Assembly: GCA_009760885.1 (NCBI GenBank)
Contig: CM019715.1
Span: 21,658,003-21,722,002, forward strand
Length of the DNA stretch: 64,000 nt
Direction of reading: 5' to 3'
From: Achatina immaculata
Taxonomy: Eukaryota > Mollusca > Gastropoda > Stylommatophora > Achatinidae
Shown here in pieces: positions 29,568-41,734 of this stretch; positions within the stretch are counted from its first letter, which is position 1; every line of letters begins with the position of its first letter. The notes beneath the pieces were generated by a model. The model was given only the letters and a program-made list of their open reading frames with translations. It was not told the DNA's origin and did no database searches. The position numbers and the translations under genes were made by a program.

Positions 29568-29635
29568 ACTGCCACATTGGACAGGGTCTCCACCACCACC
29601 ACCACCACCACCACCCAACCGGATTATTTAAATAT

Positions 29636-30204
29636 CAGTCATTCATTTGCATGTCCCTTGAGGAACTTTGCCTCCCTAACAGCACTCCTGTAGGCCTCTA
29701 GGTTGTAAACAAGATGCCATGCTGCTGATGCATCCATTCGCAGATCATCAACGATGTCTTGCAGCCATCTTCACCTTGGTCTTCCTCTCTTTCTTTTTCC
29801 CGTTATGTACCTTCCAAGACGGCCTTCTCTAGATTATCATGACGTTTAATCTGTCCAAAATATTTAAGCTTCCTCTGTTTAATCCTCTTTACTAGCCAGC
29901 CTTCTTCAATATTAAGTTCTTGTAGTATAGATATATTTGTTCTTTTTTGTGTCCATGATATTTGAAGAACTCTCCTGTAGCATTTACATTCAAAGGCATT
30001 TATGTGTTTCTCTGCTGTTTTGTTAAGTGTCCAGGTCTCACAGGCATATGTTGAAGTGGGAAAGATGCATGCCCTTAAAAATCTTATTTTTGTTGTTCTG
30101 TCTGTTCCTCTCCACAGCTTCTTCAGTTGGTTTACTTTTAGAAGAGCATTATGTAAGCGATATTTATGCGATATATATATATGATAAGATAAGATATATG
30201 AGCC
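29636..30204 (-). mobile_element. LINE-B copy 4, 12-bp TSD
   Basis: A reverse-oriented LINE-B 3' region (from the thumb, through SWTQKRTNISILQ, to RKRERKTKVKMAARH-like) with the tail GCAAATGAATGACTG. The TSD TTATTTAAATAT flanks the interval at 29624-29635 and 30205-30216. The 5'-most 50 bp (30155-30204) are AT-rich and do not match LINE-B, which may be extra sequence added at the 5' junction. Confidence 0.9.
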
Positions 30205-30216
30205 TTATTTAAATAT

Positions 30217-32222
30217 AGAAAAATTAAAAGAAACGGGTAGATTAAAAATAATGCTCAAAATCCTTCAAAACGGCAAGCGCGAGATATGGTCAAACTAATA
30301 CAACAGTGAACGGCATATACAGGAACGTACAAGGTTGCTGGTGAAGTCTGCTAAAAACAGACCCCAGTAGTTCACTTATGTAGCTCTTATCAGAATGAAC
30401 TCGGGACTGCTTATGTAAACGCAGTTAGACCAGGCAACTAGTTAAACTTTTTAGATGAACTTCCCACCGAGTCTTCTAGTTTCACGACAACTTCTTCACA
30501 TTTTCTAGTGTACGAGTTTATAAACATACCGATCGTGGTGGAGCTGTCAGGGCATACAAAGCAGTGCTGGCCGAGGATGTATTCCATCCTCCTCCAGGTG
30601 CTTCAGCTGACAGGCTGTTGTGTTTTCTGCAACCAGACCAGAAAGATTCGCTTTGTGGTCCTGAATATGGTAATCTGTCGAGTAACCCGCTTTTTTTTCA
30701 TTATTTTGGTTTTCATCTTGGACTTCAAGCAAATATCTGGTACCAACTTCCTATCCGATATAATTCCTCTGCCTTATGATCATCATCACACAGACTGTAG
30801 AAAAACGTATAGCTGGCAGTGCCCCACGGAAGTCAGTGAACTAGCTAGGCTGCCAGATAACAAGCAAGATGAAGAAATAGATACAAAACAATATGACGAT
30901 ATTAAAATAACTCGCACAATTCACTTACTAACTTCACTAAGTATTCACTCTGAAGTCCACTATGCGGAAACTTCACGAACAAAACAATCACAGCCGTCTT
31001 CCACTTCATTCGCTGCTAGAAAAAATACAACCATACACTAGACAATCTACTTCTTGTTTTCCCAGCAGTTTCTGGGAGATTCCAGCTTCGAGTTCTTGTA
31101 GGGCAAAAACACTGGAGATCTATATTTTCACATTTACCCAATTGGTAGACTAAAAACTGTCAAAAGAGTTAGCGATGAAGAGGCGGAGAAACGAAAGATA
31201 ACTATCTCGTATTGATAAGGCAATTTCTGGCGCACGGCAGAACTTGGGGACCTAGAACGGCACGCGACAGATAATAAACTATAATGAGTTCGCGACAGCA
31301 AACATTGGATTTGTAAATTGTTCTAGCTTGGATCGTCAGAAGCTAACCTCATGGAAACACGTGAAGTCTGTTTGTTGATGTACTCTGTGTGGACTTTTCA
31401 GGAGACAAAAGACGGGAAAGAATGACAAAAGACAGGCAGGAGAAAGGGAAGGAGGTCGCTTAGGTTTGGTATGACAAAGGAGTTTGCAGCGAGGGGTTAA
31501 TGAGATGAACCTTTTTTTTTTTTTGGGAGGAGGGATGGGGGGTGTCGCTGCTGGTGGAGAATATCTCTGTTGCTGTAGAACTTAATCTATTTTTGCAACA
31601 CACCCGGAGAAGATCTTGAAGAACAAGCAAACAAATAAACCAAAAAAATCGGATAGGGAGTGGATGATGGTTTCCAGTGTTAGCCAAGAAGCACAATTCT
31701 TCAAAGCCGTCCAGCACCTTTAGGTAGCATGTCGAATCCTGTACCATTACCAATAACGAAGGAGCGCAGGATCATCTTTCTAGAAGCACCTATGAAGAGT
31801 GAGGATATTGTTTTGTACAGCTGTTGCTTGATGACAATATGTCATTATTCAGTCATCTTTGGTCTCGGACTCATCTCATGCAGAGTCAGAAGAGAGCAAA
31901 CTAATGTAGCTACACAATATAACGGGAAGGGGGATGCGGAATACAGAGAGTGATTGTTAGAGATAAATATTACAGGTTAGAACAAGCGCATGATTTCTGG
32001 AATCAAAAGGGTTAAAATGACTGTTAATAAAATCGGGATTTTGGGAGAAGAGGCTAAGGAGAAGGAGAGAGGGGAAGAGAGAGAGAGAGGTTGGGGGGAT
32101 TTTAAAAAAGAAATCATCAAAGACAGATAAAAAGGCTGATAGATCATGAGGCTGTTACAAAGATGATACCTCAGATGTACGCACAACATTGGTCACACCC
32201 GTAGACATATATTCGAGCTGTA
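30217..32222. other. Largest unassigned stretch; no recognised gene
   Basis: A 177-residue plus-strand open frame (30508-31041, starting at GTG) has no recognised domain. Its composition is hydrophobic at residues about 50-75 and polar later. No consistent splice sites or homology were seen, so it is not called. A T-run lies at 31511-31524 and a GA-rich patch at 32077-32092. The rest is unique-looking. Confidence 0.5.
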
Positions 32223-32410
32223 GACCACTGGATGTGGCAAGAATAGGACATTTAGTAATGTGACAATTTTTCAACGTTAGGATATGTCAGCTTTAGGACA
32301 TTTGATAATGTGACAAGTTTACAACGTTAGGATATGTCAACTTTAGGAAATTTGATAATATGACAAGTTTAGAACGTTAGGATATGTCAACTTTAGGACA
32401 TTTAGTGACG
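32223..32410. repeat. 50-bp minisatellite, about 3.5 units
   Basis: The unit GGATATGTCAACTTTAGGAC-ATTTGATAATGTGACAAG plus TTTACAACGTTA repeats with few changes. Confidence 0.88.
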
Positions 32411-32640
32411 GGTCAAGTTGTGAGCTTTTCAGATCATTTAGTGGGTACATTGGTTTAGAAACTCCTTCAAAAATATATGTGTGCATGTTTGGATGCATTC
32501 TCATATACATATATAAATATACATACATACATACATACACAAGCAGATCCACACATACATGCATGCATACAAACACAACTACACATATTTACATGCATAA
32601 TATATATGTTCATGCATACATATAATATTAATATATAATA

Positions 32641-33956
32641 CAAGGTCTGATAATTAAGTAATGAGACTGATTTTATTATGGCCAAGACAAAAATACCATC
32701 TATGAAACAAAGCATGGACTCCAAAGATGCAACCTTCACCTATGATCTGCAACTTTTTGTGGTTGCCTGACAAGCAGACGACAAACAAGCCGCCATTTTG
32801 TTGACCTAGTCAGAGGTGCATTGTTACGTAATCAGCATGGAGCAAAAAGCTAACATTAAATTCTCTTTAAAACTCAGAAAAGTCCCATTGAGACAGTTGA
32901 ATTGATGCGAAAAGTTTATGGGGATAATTGTTTATCTCGTGCTCAGATATTCAGGTGGTATTCACGATTCAAAAGTGGTGTGGAAACGATTATAAATGCA
33001 ACTAGACATGGACGCCCAACTTCTATTCGTATTGAAGAACTCATTGCAAAAGTCAGAGAACTGATATAAGAAGATCGTTGTTTGACTGTGAAGATCATGG
33101 CAAATGAAATTGGTGTTAACTGAGAGACCATTCGTAAAATTTTAGTGGAAGATTTGGGTAAGAAAAAAAATTGTTTGCCGGTTTCTACAACATTCGTTGT
33201 CTGATGACCAAAATCACCAGGGTGTTGAGTACGCAAAAAAACATCATCAAAACATGTCGCAGAAATAAACATTTCTTAAATTTGATTGTTGCAGAAGATG
33301 AAGCATAGAGTTTCCGCTAAGATCCCACAGCTAAACGCCAAAGTGCTCAGTAGATGTCATCATCATCATCACGAAAAAGCAAAAATACTTCTTCAAAAGT
33401 CGAAAGTGACGACAATGTTGGTGTGCTTCTACGACAGCAGAGAGTTATTCACAAAAAAAATGATTTCAAAGGGACAGACTGTCATAGCCAAAGTGCATTT
33501 AAGTATTTTGAAACGCCTACTGAAAAGGATTCTCCGAGTCCGTCACGAGTATTCAACACCTGGCAGTTTTTTTTTCCTTCTTCATGATAATGCATCGGCC
33601 CACCGGGCGGTAGTTGTACAGGAATGTTTGGCCCAGAAACAAGTGCGTGTTCTCAACCATCCACCCTATTCCCCAGATTTGTCTCCCTGCAGTTATTTTC
33701 TATTTCCAAAATTAAATTTACCATTGAAAGGACGCTTCTTTCACGATACTGATGATATCCAAAGGGCTGTAACATCGAATTTAAGGGCCATACCAACAGA
33801 AGAACTGCAGAGGTTGTTCCAGTGTTTGTTAGATGGTGCCACTCGCTGTATCAGTGCACAAGGGGCTTACTTTGAATAAAATACAGGTTATTTCTTCAAC
33901 TGTTTTTTATTTTCTTTTTTATATAATTAGTCTCATTACTTAATTGTCGGACCTTG
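32641..33956 (+). mobile_element. Mariner copy 1: complete ends, dead transposase
   Basis: Terminal inverted repeats begin CAAGGTCTGATAATTAAGTA at the left and mirror it at the right (...TACTTAATTGTCGGACCTTG). TA dinucleotides flank the element (32639-32640 and 33957-33958), and the 1316-bp length is typical for mariner. The transposase starts at ATG 32837 (MEQKANIKFSLKLRK). A frameshift follows at about 32882, then stops near 33067 and 33120 and more frameshifts up to about 33285. From 33286 the frame is open and carries HDNASAHR, then SPDLSPCSYF at the third catalytic position. Here the Asp is replaced by Ser, unlike mariner copy 2. Loss of a catalytic residue plus the broken frame makes it non-autonomous; the termini could still be mobilised in trans. 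Confidence 0.95.
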
Positions 33957-34137
33957 TACATGCACACATTCATAAATACACGTAATACACACGTACATAC
34001 ACCCACAATACACGTGTATATACATACTTACACGCAGTAGACATATACATCCACACATTCATACACACATACGTATATACATACAAACAAAATACGTGTA
34101 TACATGCAGACATGCACATACATACATGTTTACATAC
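33957..34137. repeat. CATA/TACA-rich simple sequence
   Basis: Irregular ATACACACATA-type sequence, the target region of LINE-C copy 2. Confidence 0.8.
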
Positions 34138-34149
34138 CATAACACATAT

Positions 34150-34416
34150 CTCTCTCTCTGAACCTTAAGTGCCCAGGGCACATGGGGCTTTCGCAAGGGT
34201 TTTCCACAAATGCCTGTCCTTCGCCTTTTTTCTGCTCTTGCCCAGGTGAGCCCTCTATTGCTCAACATCCTTTCTGTTGTTCTTCTCCATGTCTCTTTTG
34301 GTCTACCCTTACTTCTGTTCCCCTGTGGTGTCCATCTTAATGCTATTTTCGGTAGTGAGTTGTCAGTCATTCGGAGCACATGTCCCAACCATCGCCAGCG
34401 TCTTTCCTCAATATTT
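34150..34416 (-). mobile_element. LINE-C copy 2, 12-bp TSD
   Basis: The minus strand encodes WLGHVLRMTDNSLPKIALRW, then GNRSKGRPKETWRR and SNRGLTWARAEK. Its 3' end is TTAAGGTTCAGAGAGAGAGA. The TSD CATAACACATAT at 34138-34149 and 34417-34428 encloses the dinucleotide run, so (GA)n is the element's own tail and not part of the target. Confidence 0.93.
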
Positions 34417-34428
34417 CATAACACATAT

Positions 34429-34628
34429 ATACATGCATAAATGCATAATACATACATATTTACATACATACATACAAAAAATTTACATACCTCCATACAT
34501 ACATATTTACATACCTCCTTATATAACTCCATACATACACATTTCCATACCTCCGTGCATACACATTTACATTCCTCCATACATACACACTTACATACCT
34601 CCATAGTCAATATATATATACACATAAC

Positions 34629-34692
<64 letters not shown>
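34429..34692. repeat. CATA-rich, (CA)n and (TA)n simple sequence
   Basis: TACATACATAC-type repeats, then (CA)n at about 34632-34659 and (TA)n to 34690. Open frames on both strands are repeat artefacts. Confidence 0.92.
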
Positions 34693-36082
34693 CATTTTCA
34701 AGTTGTGAACTATTATTTTGATGGCTGTAGTAGAAGTGTTCTTTGGTTCTCTGATCGATATTTCACAAATATTACACTTCACTAAAACAGAGGAAGTCCG
34801 ATGAAATGTCCTCTACAGAATTCATTTATTTTAACAAATAAGACATTCGACTTAGAATTCACAACATCACTTGTACTAAGATGCAATATGCCATAATCTT
34901 CGTTAGTTTCGTCGTTGAAGCACATCAGTATCAAACAATCATATTCTACATGCAGCAATTCTCAATGTTCTCCTATTTCACAATATTCTACACATTTGAT
35001 AAGAGGAGAATTCTAAACTCTGTACTATATTCTATCTGAAACACGTGGTCAATCAGTTACACGACTAAATCACTGTACTCTAAGTTTCAAAGTAACAAAT
35101 ACTCATATCACTTGAATCACTTGAAACACAGACTCAGTCTGTCCTAAAACTGCTTCTTCAAAACAGCTTTTCCTGAGTATCCATTGCTCTAATTGTCCAT
35201 CTATTCCAACTGTCGTTACCTAAGTCTTCTTTCTCTCTCGTGTCTTCTCCGGTATGTGTTCTCCTTCTGCTGTTCTTCTCTGATTGTCTGTCCTTCTCTT
35301 CTTCTCTTTTCTGGACCAGTCTCAGTTCACTGACTGTCCTTGTTCCTCCGTCTTCGGGGCTCCGTCCTCTGTCTCTTTTCCTCTCTTCTTCTTCTTCCTC
35401 GTTCCCCCTACTTGGTTCCCCTTCTTTCTTCGTCCTGTCTCTTTTTTATCTTCAAGTGCAGCTTGGTGGATTAACCAATAAATATTTTGGCTCCACCCTT
35501 CAGATGTCCACTGGTTCCCATGAGCGTTCTGATTGTCCGTCATTCAAATTGCCCCGTTGCTTATATGTCGTAAGTCAATTGTCCAATAGCCCAAGCCTCT
35601 AAATATGTAACTGGTCAGCTGGCCGAGTTGGTCACTTCTTAATTTAAAAACCGTGTGCAATTGCATCACAACGCGTGTCAAGTGTCAACTCTTCTATACA
35701 ACTTTTATTTACCTAAAGTCAATATCTTGCTATTTCATGTCGGAGGTTTTATTGTGTCCTCGCTTTTCATTGTCTTTGTCTTTTCTATTATGTTTACTCG
35801 TATCAACGTCCAATCACTGCTTTGTTATCACCGGACCATCCTACTTTCTGGCGTCCTTCTTTTGTCTTTCCTACATGTCAGCGTAACTGTGTCTCGTCTT
35901 TTTCTATTCACTGTTTCCACTGTTTACTTTTGTCCGCGTCTTGTTCTAGTGTCATGGAAGTTTTATACCTTTCTCTTCCTTTTTTCGACCTACTTTTCTC
36001 TTTCGCTATTCGATCTTACTATTTTCTTTATTGCATATTTTCATAATCATAATAGTAACCACAATAATCATTACTTACAAGG
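34693..36082. other. No recognised gene; pyrimidine-rich part
   Basis: 34693-35200 is AT-rich and unique-looking. 35220-35460 is C/T-rich, giving serine/leucine-rich plus-strand frames (35240-35602, 35655-36176) that look compositional. CCAAT-like and AATAAA-like words occur near 35476, but no LTR partner or gene structure could be found. Confidence 0.45.
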
Positions 36083-36170
36083 CTATGCTACATATACATA
36101 CATACATACATACATACATACATACATACATACATACATGCATACATACATACATACATACATACATCAT
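36083..36170. repeat. (CATA)n microsatellite
   Basis: About twenty ACAT tetranucleotides with one G variant. Confidence 0.95.
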
Positions 36171-36409
36171 ACATAGATACCTACATACATCTACTCAAAT
36201 TTTTCAATCAGTCTTTCTCAGTTTCGAACTTGATTCGAAGTCGAACCGAATATTATTCGAATAAGTTCAATGTTTGGTCAGTGAAAAACAGAACATTTGG
36301 CCCGGCGTTAGGGTTTTCAATGTTGTCATCTTTCAAATTTCATCCCTTTGTAAAAGTTAGAAAACAATTTGGCACAACAACAGGAAGGCAAACGTACATA
36401 GACGTGTAT

Positions 36410-36526
<117 letters not shown>

Positions 36527-36599
36527 GCAGATTATATGATATTAAGATTATTTATCCATTCTTTCGGTTTGTCACTCTCTCATTCATTGTCATTCTCTC

Positions 36600-38004
36600 T
36601 TTCCATTGCTTTGTTTCACTCCCTATCATAATCTCTCTCTCTCTCTCACTCTCTCTCACTAACTCACTCTCTCTGACACACATATATTTTTTCTTTCTCT
36701 TCCTCAGTCGCTGCTTCTCTTTCATTCTCTCAGTCTCCGTCGCTCAGTGTCACCCTCTCACTTTCTCATTGCTCCCCCTCACTCTCTGTTACTCTCTCTC
36801 TCTCTCTCTCTCTTTCGCTCTCCCTAACTCACACTACCTCTCTCTCGCTCACTGTTACTTTCTCACTCTCTCTCTCACTCTCGCTCTCCCTCATTCACTG
36901 TTACCCTCTCTCTCTCTCACTCTCTTTCTCTCACTCTCGGTCTCCCTCACTCACTGCTACACACTCTCTCTCTCTCTCTCCTTCACTCAGTGTCACCTTT
37001 TCTCTATCTTTCGCTGTCATTCACTCACTGTCTCATCTCTCTTTCTCTCACTCTGTATCACTCACTGTCACCCTCTCTCTCTCTCTCTCTCTCGTTCTCC
37101 ATCATTTACTGTCACCTTCTCTCTCTCTCTCATTCTTCATCATTTACTGTCACCCTCTCTCTCCCTCTCCCTCTATCATTCTCCATTATTTACTGTCACT
37201 TCTCTCTCTCACTCTCTCTCTCATTCTCCATCATTTACTGTCACCTTCTCTCTCTCTCTCTCATTCTCCATCATTTACTGTCACTCTCTCTCTCTCTCTC
37301 TCATTCTCCATCATTTACTGTCACCTTCTCTCTCTCTCATTCTCCATCATTTACTGTCACCTTTTCTCTCACACACACACTCTCTCTCTCTCATTCTCCA
37401 TCGTTTACTGTCACCCACTCTCTCTCACTCTCTCTCTCTCTCTCTCATTCTCCATCATTTACTGTCACCCTCTCTCTCTCTATCATTCTCCATCATTTAC
37501 TGTCACCCTCTCTCTCTCTCTCTCATTCTCCATCATTTACTGTCACCCTCTCTCTCTCTCCCCCTCTCTCTCATTCTCCATCATTTACTGTCACCCTCTC
37601 TCTTTCTCTCATTCTCCATCATTTACTGTCACTCTCTCTCTCTTTCTCTCTCATTCTCCATCATTTACTGTCACCCTCTCTCTCTGTCTCTCTCTTCCTC
37701 ATTTACCCTCTCTCTTTCTCTCACTCTTCTTCACTCACTGTCACATTCTCTCTCTCTTTTTCTATCACCCTCCCTCTCTCATTCTCTCACTCACCATTAT
37801 TCCCTGTCGCCCTTTCTCTCTCTCTCTCTCTCTCGCTATTTCTCTCGCTCTTTCTCTAGCTCTCCCTCACTGTCACTCTCTCTCTCACCCTTTCTCATTC
37901 ACTGTTATCTCCTCACTCTTTATCACACTCACTGCTATCCTCTCTCTCTCTCACTCACTCTTTCTCACTCACTGTTACCCTCTCTCTGGCCATCTCTTCA
38001 GTAA
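36600..38004. repeat. 1.4-kb CT-rich block with a CATTCTCCATCATTTACTGTCA cassette
   Basis: (CT)n runs alternate with short non-CT cassettes. From about 37085 to 37700 the cassette ATTCTCCATCATTTACTGTC recurs more than ten times between CT runs of varying length, so the period is irregular (about 38-62 bp). The 411- and 289-codon open frames are Ser/Leu/His repeats caused by the CT composition and are not called as genes. Confidence 0.93.
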
Positions 38005-38107
38005 ACTATAAATAACCACTATTACCGTTGATTTGCCCAAAGACAAAATTTGAGCAAAGACACAGAATATTCATGTGTGTAGGAAGACTGTTTTTAGTTT
38101 TTCTTTC

Positions 38108-38138
<31 letters not shown>

Positions 38139-39301
38139 CGTCCCTCTCTTATAGATCCCATACCGTACGAGAATGAATTGATGTGTTCCCCCCCCCCCCA
38201 CCCAACATCTCACAGACTGAACAATGTCCCAAACCCACAGCCCACTGCCGTCAAAATGTCGCTCAATTCAAAGACAGAACCGACCCCTCGCAGCGACCCC
38301 TTTCTGTCCCTGACAGTGTAGGCGGTATATACAGACAGCGCCATGGGGTGAGGGGGCGGACACTGTCTGACACTAAACCACGCCCACACGGCTGGAATCG
38401 AAATGGGAATGGGACGATTTCACTGCATGGATCATCAGACAATATTCAGTTTGATAGAGATGAGTTATGGAAAGTCAAGAGTAAGGGGGGGGGGGGATGG
38501 AGAGAGTTTTGCAGTTCAGCAAAGACCTTAGTGTAATATCTAAGTCTGCGTGGATGTTTAAAAGCTTTTTCCTCTTTGTAGTATTTAATCTTGTGAATTT
38601 TGTAATTTGCATAAAGAGCACACAGAAACAGTCTCTGCATGAATGGACTCTCTTTTTTTTTCTATCTTGTCATATTTCGAACAGAGAGATCATCGCACAG
38701 CGTTCATTCGAATAGAGTCCATCCGCACATACGTACCTGGTCCCGTAATGTTATAATAGAGCAGAGAAATGGCGATACGAGAATGGTACGTAAGTGACGT
38801 AATGGGCTGGGTGGTGAACTAAACAGCTGTCGGCACGGAACACGTGTATCTAATGTCGCATGTGAACAAAGCAGTCGCGCTGCCAAGCGTATAACGGTAC
38901 AGTACATACTAACCTATAATACATATATAGCTTTGACAGTAGTAATAAAGACCTACGTGTGTACTGTACTATACTTTCAGTCGTTATTTTAAAGTGAATT
39001 TTCCCTGCAACTGGACCAAAAGGCAGATCGCAGTCCTGTGAGTGTTCGAACTACCCATCACCCATTGCGAGCGTGTGTCAGTTTCTAACCGCTGTGGTAA
39101 GCGTGATCTTCAAACCGCCGTTAGATTTTCCCTATCACAAATAAAAAGTTAAATCGTACAACATCGGCTCGTAGGCACCAGCATCGAGTTCTAGAGTGTA
39201 TCATTTATCTCTTGGGTGTGCTAGTGTTATCGTGATTTTACAAGGGAATTACCACAATAGTACCCCTCTCCTTCCTTGCTGCCTGGGTGTGTACGGTTTG
39301 A
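38005..39301. other. No recognised gene; several homopolymer tracts
   Basis: (CT)n at 38103-38127, poly-C at 38188-38199, poly-G at 38487-38497. The part 38690-39290 has a more complex composition, with an AATAAA near 38943 and a CTTTCAGTCG downstream. An old LTR is conceivable, but there is no partner copy. Confidence 0.45.
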
Positions 39302-39745
39302 GTGAAGAAAACAGTACTCAAGTGTTACACTGAGCCAGTTTTATTTCACGGATGTAAGGCGTGGTCACTCACTGATGAAGTACAGCGCCAACTCGAAGCC
39401 ACTGAAGTGTGGTTCCTTAGAAGAACGCTACGAACACCGAGGACAGCAAAGAAAACAAACGAGGAGGTTCTGAGAGAGGCTGGAAAGATGAGACAAACAA
39501 TAATAAAAGTCGGAAAAAGAAAGACAATCGAAATTCTTGGATCACGTTTCACAGCGAGGCAAGCTAGAATACACTGTGACAACGGAAAAGTCAGAAGGTA
39601 AAAGAGATCGAGGTCGACAGAGAGAGAAAGTGCTGGATGGACTAATGACACAGACAAAGGACGCCAGCACAGCTTATAATCAGCGCTTGTAGCGGGGAAT
39701 TGTGGGAAAGCATGATAGCCAACACTAGGCGGAAGGACAAAGGAT
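39302..39745 (+). mobile_element. LINE-A fragment 2, C-terminus
   Basis: Encodes VLKCYTEPVLFHGCKAWSLT, then QRQLEATEVWFLRRTLRTPR and KKTNEEVLREAGK, in the same order as LINE-A copy 1 (YGSESWT...RRMLQIPWTAK). After about 39560 the frame shifts, with RSTEREK and a final MIANTRRK-like end in other frames. It is 5'-truncated and inactive. Confidence 0.87.
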
Positions 39746-40009
39746 AGATAGATGGTGTTAGCATTATCTTTCTCTCTCTCTCTCTCGCTCTCTCTCTCTC
39801 TAGTTTGTCTCTAGAAAATATTAGCCTGTGCATACAGTAGCGGATATTTACAATGCAGTATTATATTATATAAACCGTACAGTATTAGCCTCTTGTACTG
39901 TACTCATATGTACAGTATCTCAACTGTCTAGTCAATATAGATACACTACATAATTTCAGGCAGGCTTGATAAGTATATAATACGGTGTTCGCACAACATA
40001 TTAATCACA

Positions 40010-40215
40010 TAACGTTCTCTCCAGAACATATCCTTCAAGAGTGCCCAAACAATGCAGACCTGAGGCGTGAGACATGACCAGATAACACAAGCTTTGGGAC
40101 AAAAGCTTTGGGGTTCCTATCAGGATCGGGTGAGGACTGCGGGCTTTACCATGTCGACATGGATCAGGATCTGATGTGACCAACAACCTCGAAAGAAGAA
40201 GAAGAAGAAGACGTG
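40010..40215 (+). mobile_element. LINE-H fragment 2 with (GAA)n tail
   Basis: Encodes FSPEHILQECPNNADLRRET, then a stop and diverged continuation (KALGFLSGSGED). This matches the LINE C-terminal pattern seen at 12785-13000. It ends GACCAACAACCTCGAAAGAA with (GAA)n at 40196-40211. The (GAA)n tail makes this LINE a candidate mobiliser of MOD-E, though no other 3' similarity is seen. Confidence 0.75.
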
Positions 40216-40310
40216 TTGGTTGGACAGTCTTGGACACAAATGTGATGTAAGGTATTTATCATCGAATTCTGGAGAAGGTAATTAATAACAACTGGTAGGG
40301 ATGCCAGCAA
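40205..40310. repeat. Repeat K, copy 1
   Basis: GTTGGACAGTCTTGGACACA ... ATCGAATTCTGGAGAAGGTAA is repeated at 42985-43070 with about 80% similarity by eye. There is no coding potential. Confidence 0.7.
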
Positions 40311-40449
40311 GAGTATTCCTCTCAAGTCTTGTAAAATTATCCATTAAAAATCTGTAAACTATCTCCACAGCGGATTATTGTTGACAAGTTCATGTTTATA
40401 TAATATTACTTCACTGTTTATTGTTCTAATTTCAACATTTACTAAGTGA

Positions 40450-40925
40450 TTTAATGAACATGATCCGGAAGGTCGAGGCAGGTTCTGCACGCAGACAGTG
40501 GCTTGAGTCATTGCAGAAATCAACGGATCGCGGAGTCACCTTCATCTATGTTCCTGGGCACGTGGGCATCCAGGGAAATGAGAGAGCTGACAGACTGGCT
40601 AGCCTAACCACCATTGCAGATGGACAGCCACTGGATCGAGCTGACATTATTAACGCGCTCATAGAGATAGGTAGAGTGGAGGACTTCGAGGCAATGAATC
40701 TACATCGCTACTCAGACTGAGAGAGCTGGGAATACAGGTCGGCACGGCCAGAAACGAGAGGCATACTGGACATGCGAGACAACTTGTCAATCAACACGGG
40801 ACAGGCACTATCAGCCGCAGGACGCTGATGGATATGTTGAAAATGGGAGGGGGGGAGAGAATCTGAGCACCTTTGGATATGTCCGAAGTGCAGTGATGGT
40901 CACCAAGACCATAAACTATAAACTA
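40450..40925 (+). mobile_element. LINE-L: RNase H domain and zinc-binding tail of a non-LTR retrotransposon
   Basis: The open frame 40454-40720 encodes FIYVPGHVGIQGNERADRLA, the H..G..GNERAD signature of the LINE-type ribonuclease H, including its terminal catalytic Asp. Beyond a frameshift near 40720 another frame reads GHARQLVNQHGTGTISRRTL, and after a second shift HLWICPKCSDGHQDH, a Cys/His pair arrangement typical of the LINE C-terminus. The upstream RT is absent. It is broken and inactive. Confidence 0.85.
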
Positions 40926-41059
40926 TTTCAACATAATTAACTTTGCTACAAATACTCGTACACCCACATTCTCCATTTCTCTTTCTGTCAGTTCAGTCAC
41001 TTCGTGATATCAAAGACAACCGGCAAGGTCATAATGACCAGTCTGTAAATAATAAACGC

Positions 41060-41428
41060 TTATTGCAAAGTATAAAGTGGAACGAATTCAAGAATGACGC
41101 AGAGATAAGACAGATGAGCAAACAACAACCTGTCTCATGGGTGATCAGAAAAAAGAAGATGGATATATGTCGGTCATGTGCTGAGAAGAAACAACCAGAG
41201 AATCCCAAAACAAGCTACCAAGTGGAATATAAAAGGCCGAAGAAAAATAGGTCGACCACGTGAAACTCTAAAGAGGACATTGTTAAGAGATGCCAGTTTA
41301 GTGGGAATAACATCCCTTGATGAGGTTGAAAAGGTTGCCGAAGACAGGAGATCTTGGCGAACTACCATACGAGTCCATGTGACGTTTAACGGCACGGGAA
41401 GGATGTAAGATGTAAGAAGAAGATTGGA
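41060..41428 (+). mobile_element. LINE-D copy 4, C-terminus
   Basis: Starts at the IKWNEFKNDAEIRQMSKQQP equivalent and runs through RRKIGRPRETLKRTLLRDAS and ITSLDEVEKVAEDRRSW to GTTTAACGGCACGGGAAGG and the tail ATGTAAGATGTAAG. One frameshift lies near 41180. It gives the cleanest reference for the LINE-D 3' end. Confidence 0.9.
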
Positions 41429-41734
41429 AAACAGTCAATGCAGTGAGGCAAAACAGGAAATGGATGGTGCAAAAAAGGGAAAGGACAATTAAACGATTCT
41501 GATCAGGCCACGTGATGTAACACCTGACAACTTTAAACTCCCCTATCTGTAGGTGTCGAAGTTTGACCTCAGATGAACTCTCCAACTTCCAAGTTACGGC
41601 CTAAATTTGCCGCGTTACTCGGCTCACCTCTGGAATCTTGTCAGTGTTAGTTTTCTCCATCCTGTAGCATATGTATGCCGTAGGGGTACAAAGTCTTTGT
41701 GCCTTCACATTTCTAGGCCGTTACAGCATATGAG
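41429..41734. other. No gene seen
   Basis: Unclassified sequence between LINE-D and a SINE-like segment. Confidence 0.4.

Noticed and set aside
36769..38004. 411-codon open frame
   Set aside because: Ser/Leu/His-rich reading of CT repeats; a second frame is equally open, and no domain is seen.
38690..39290. Solo LTR or promoter region
   Set aside because: An AATAAA and TATA-like words occur by chance in AT-rich DNA; no second copy or TSD.
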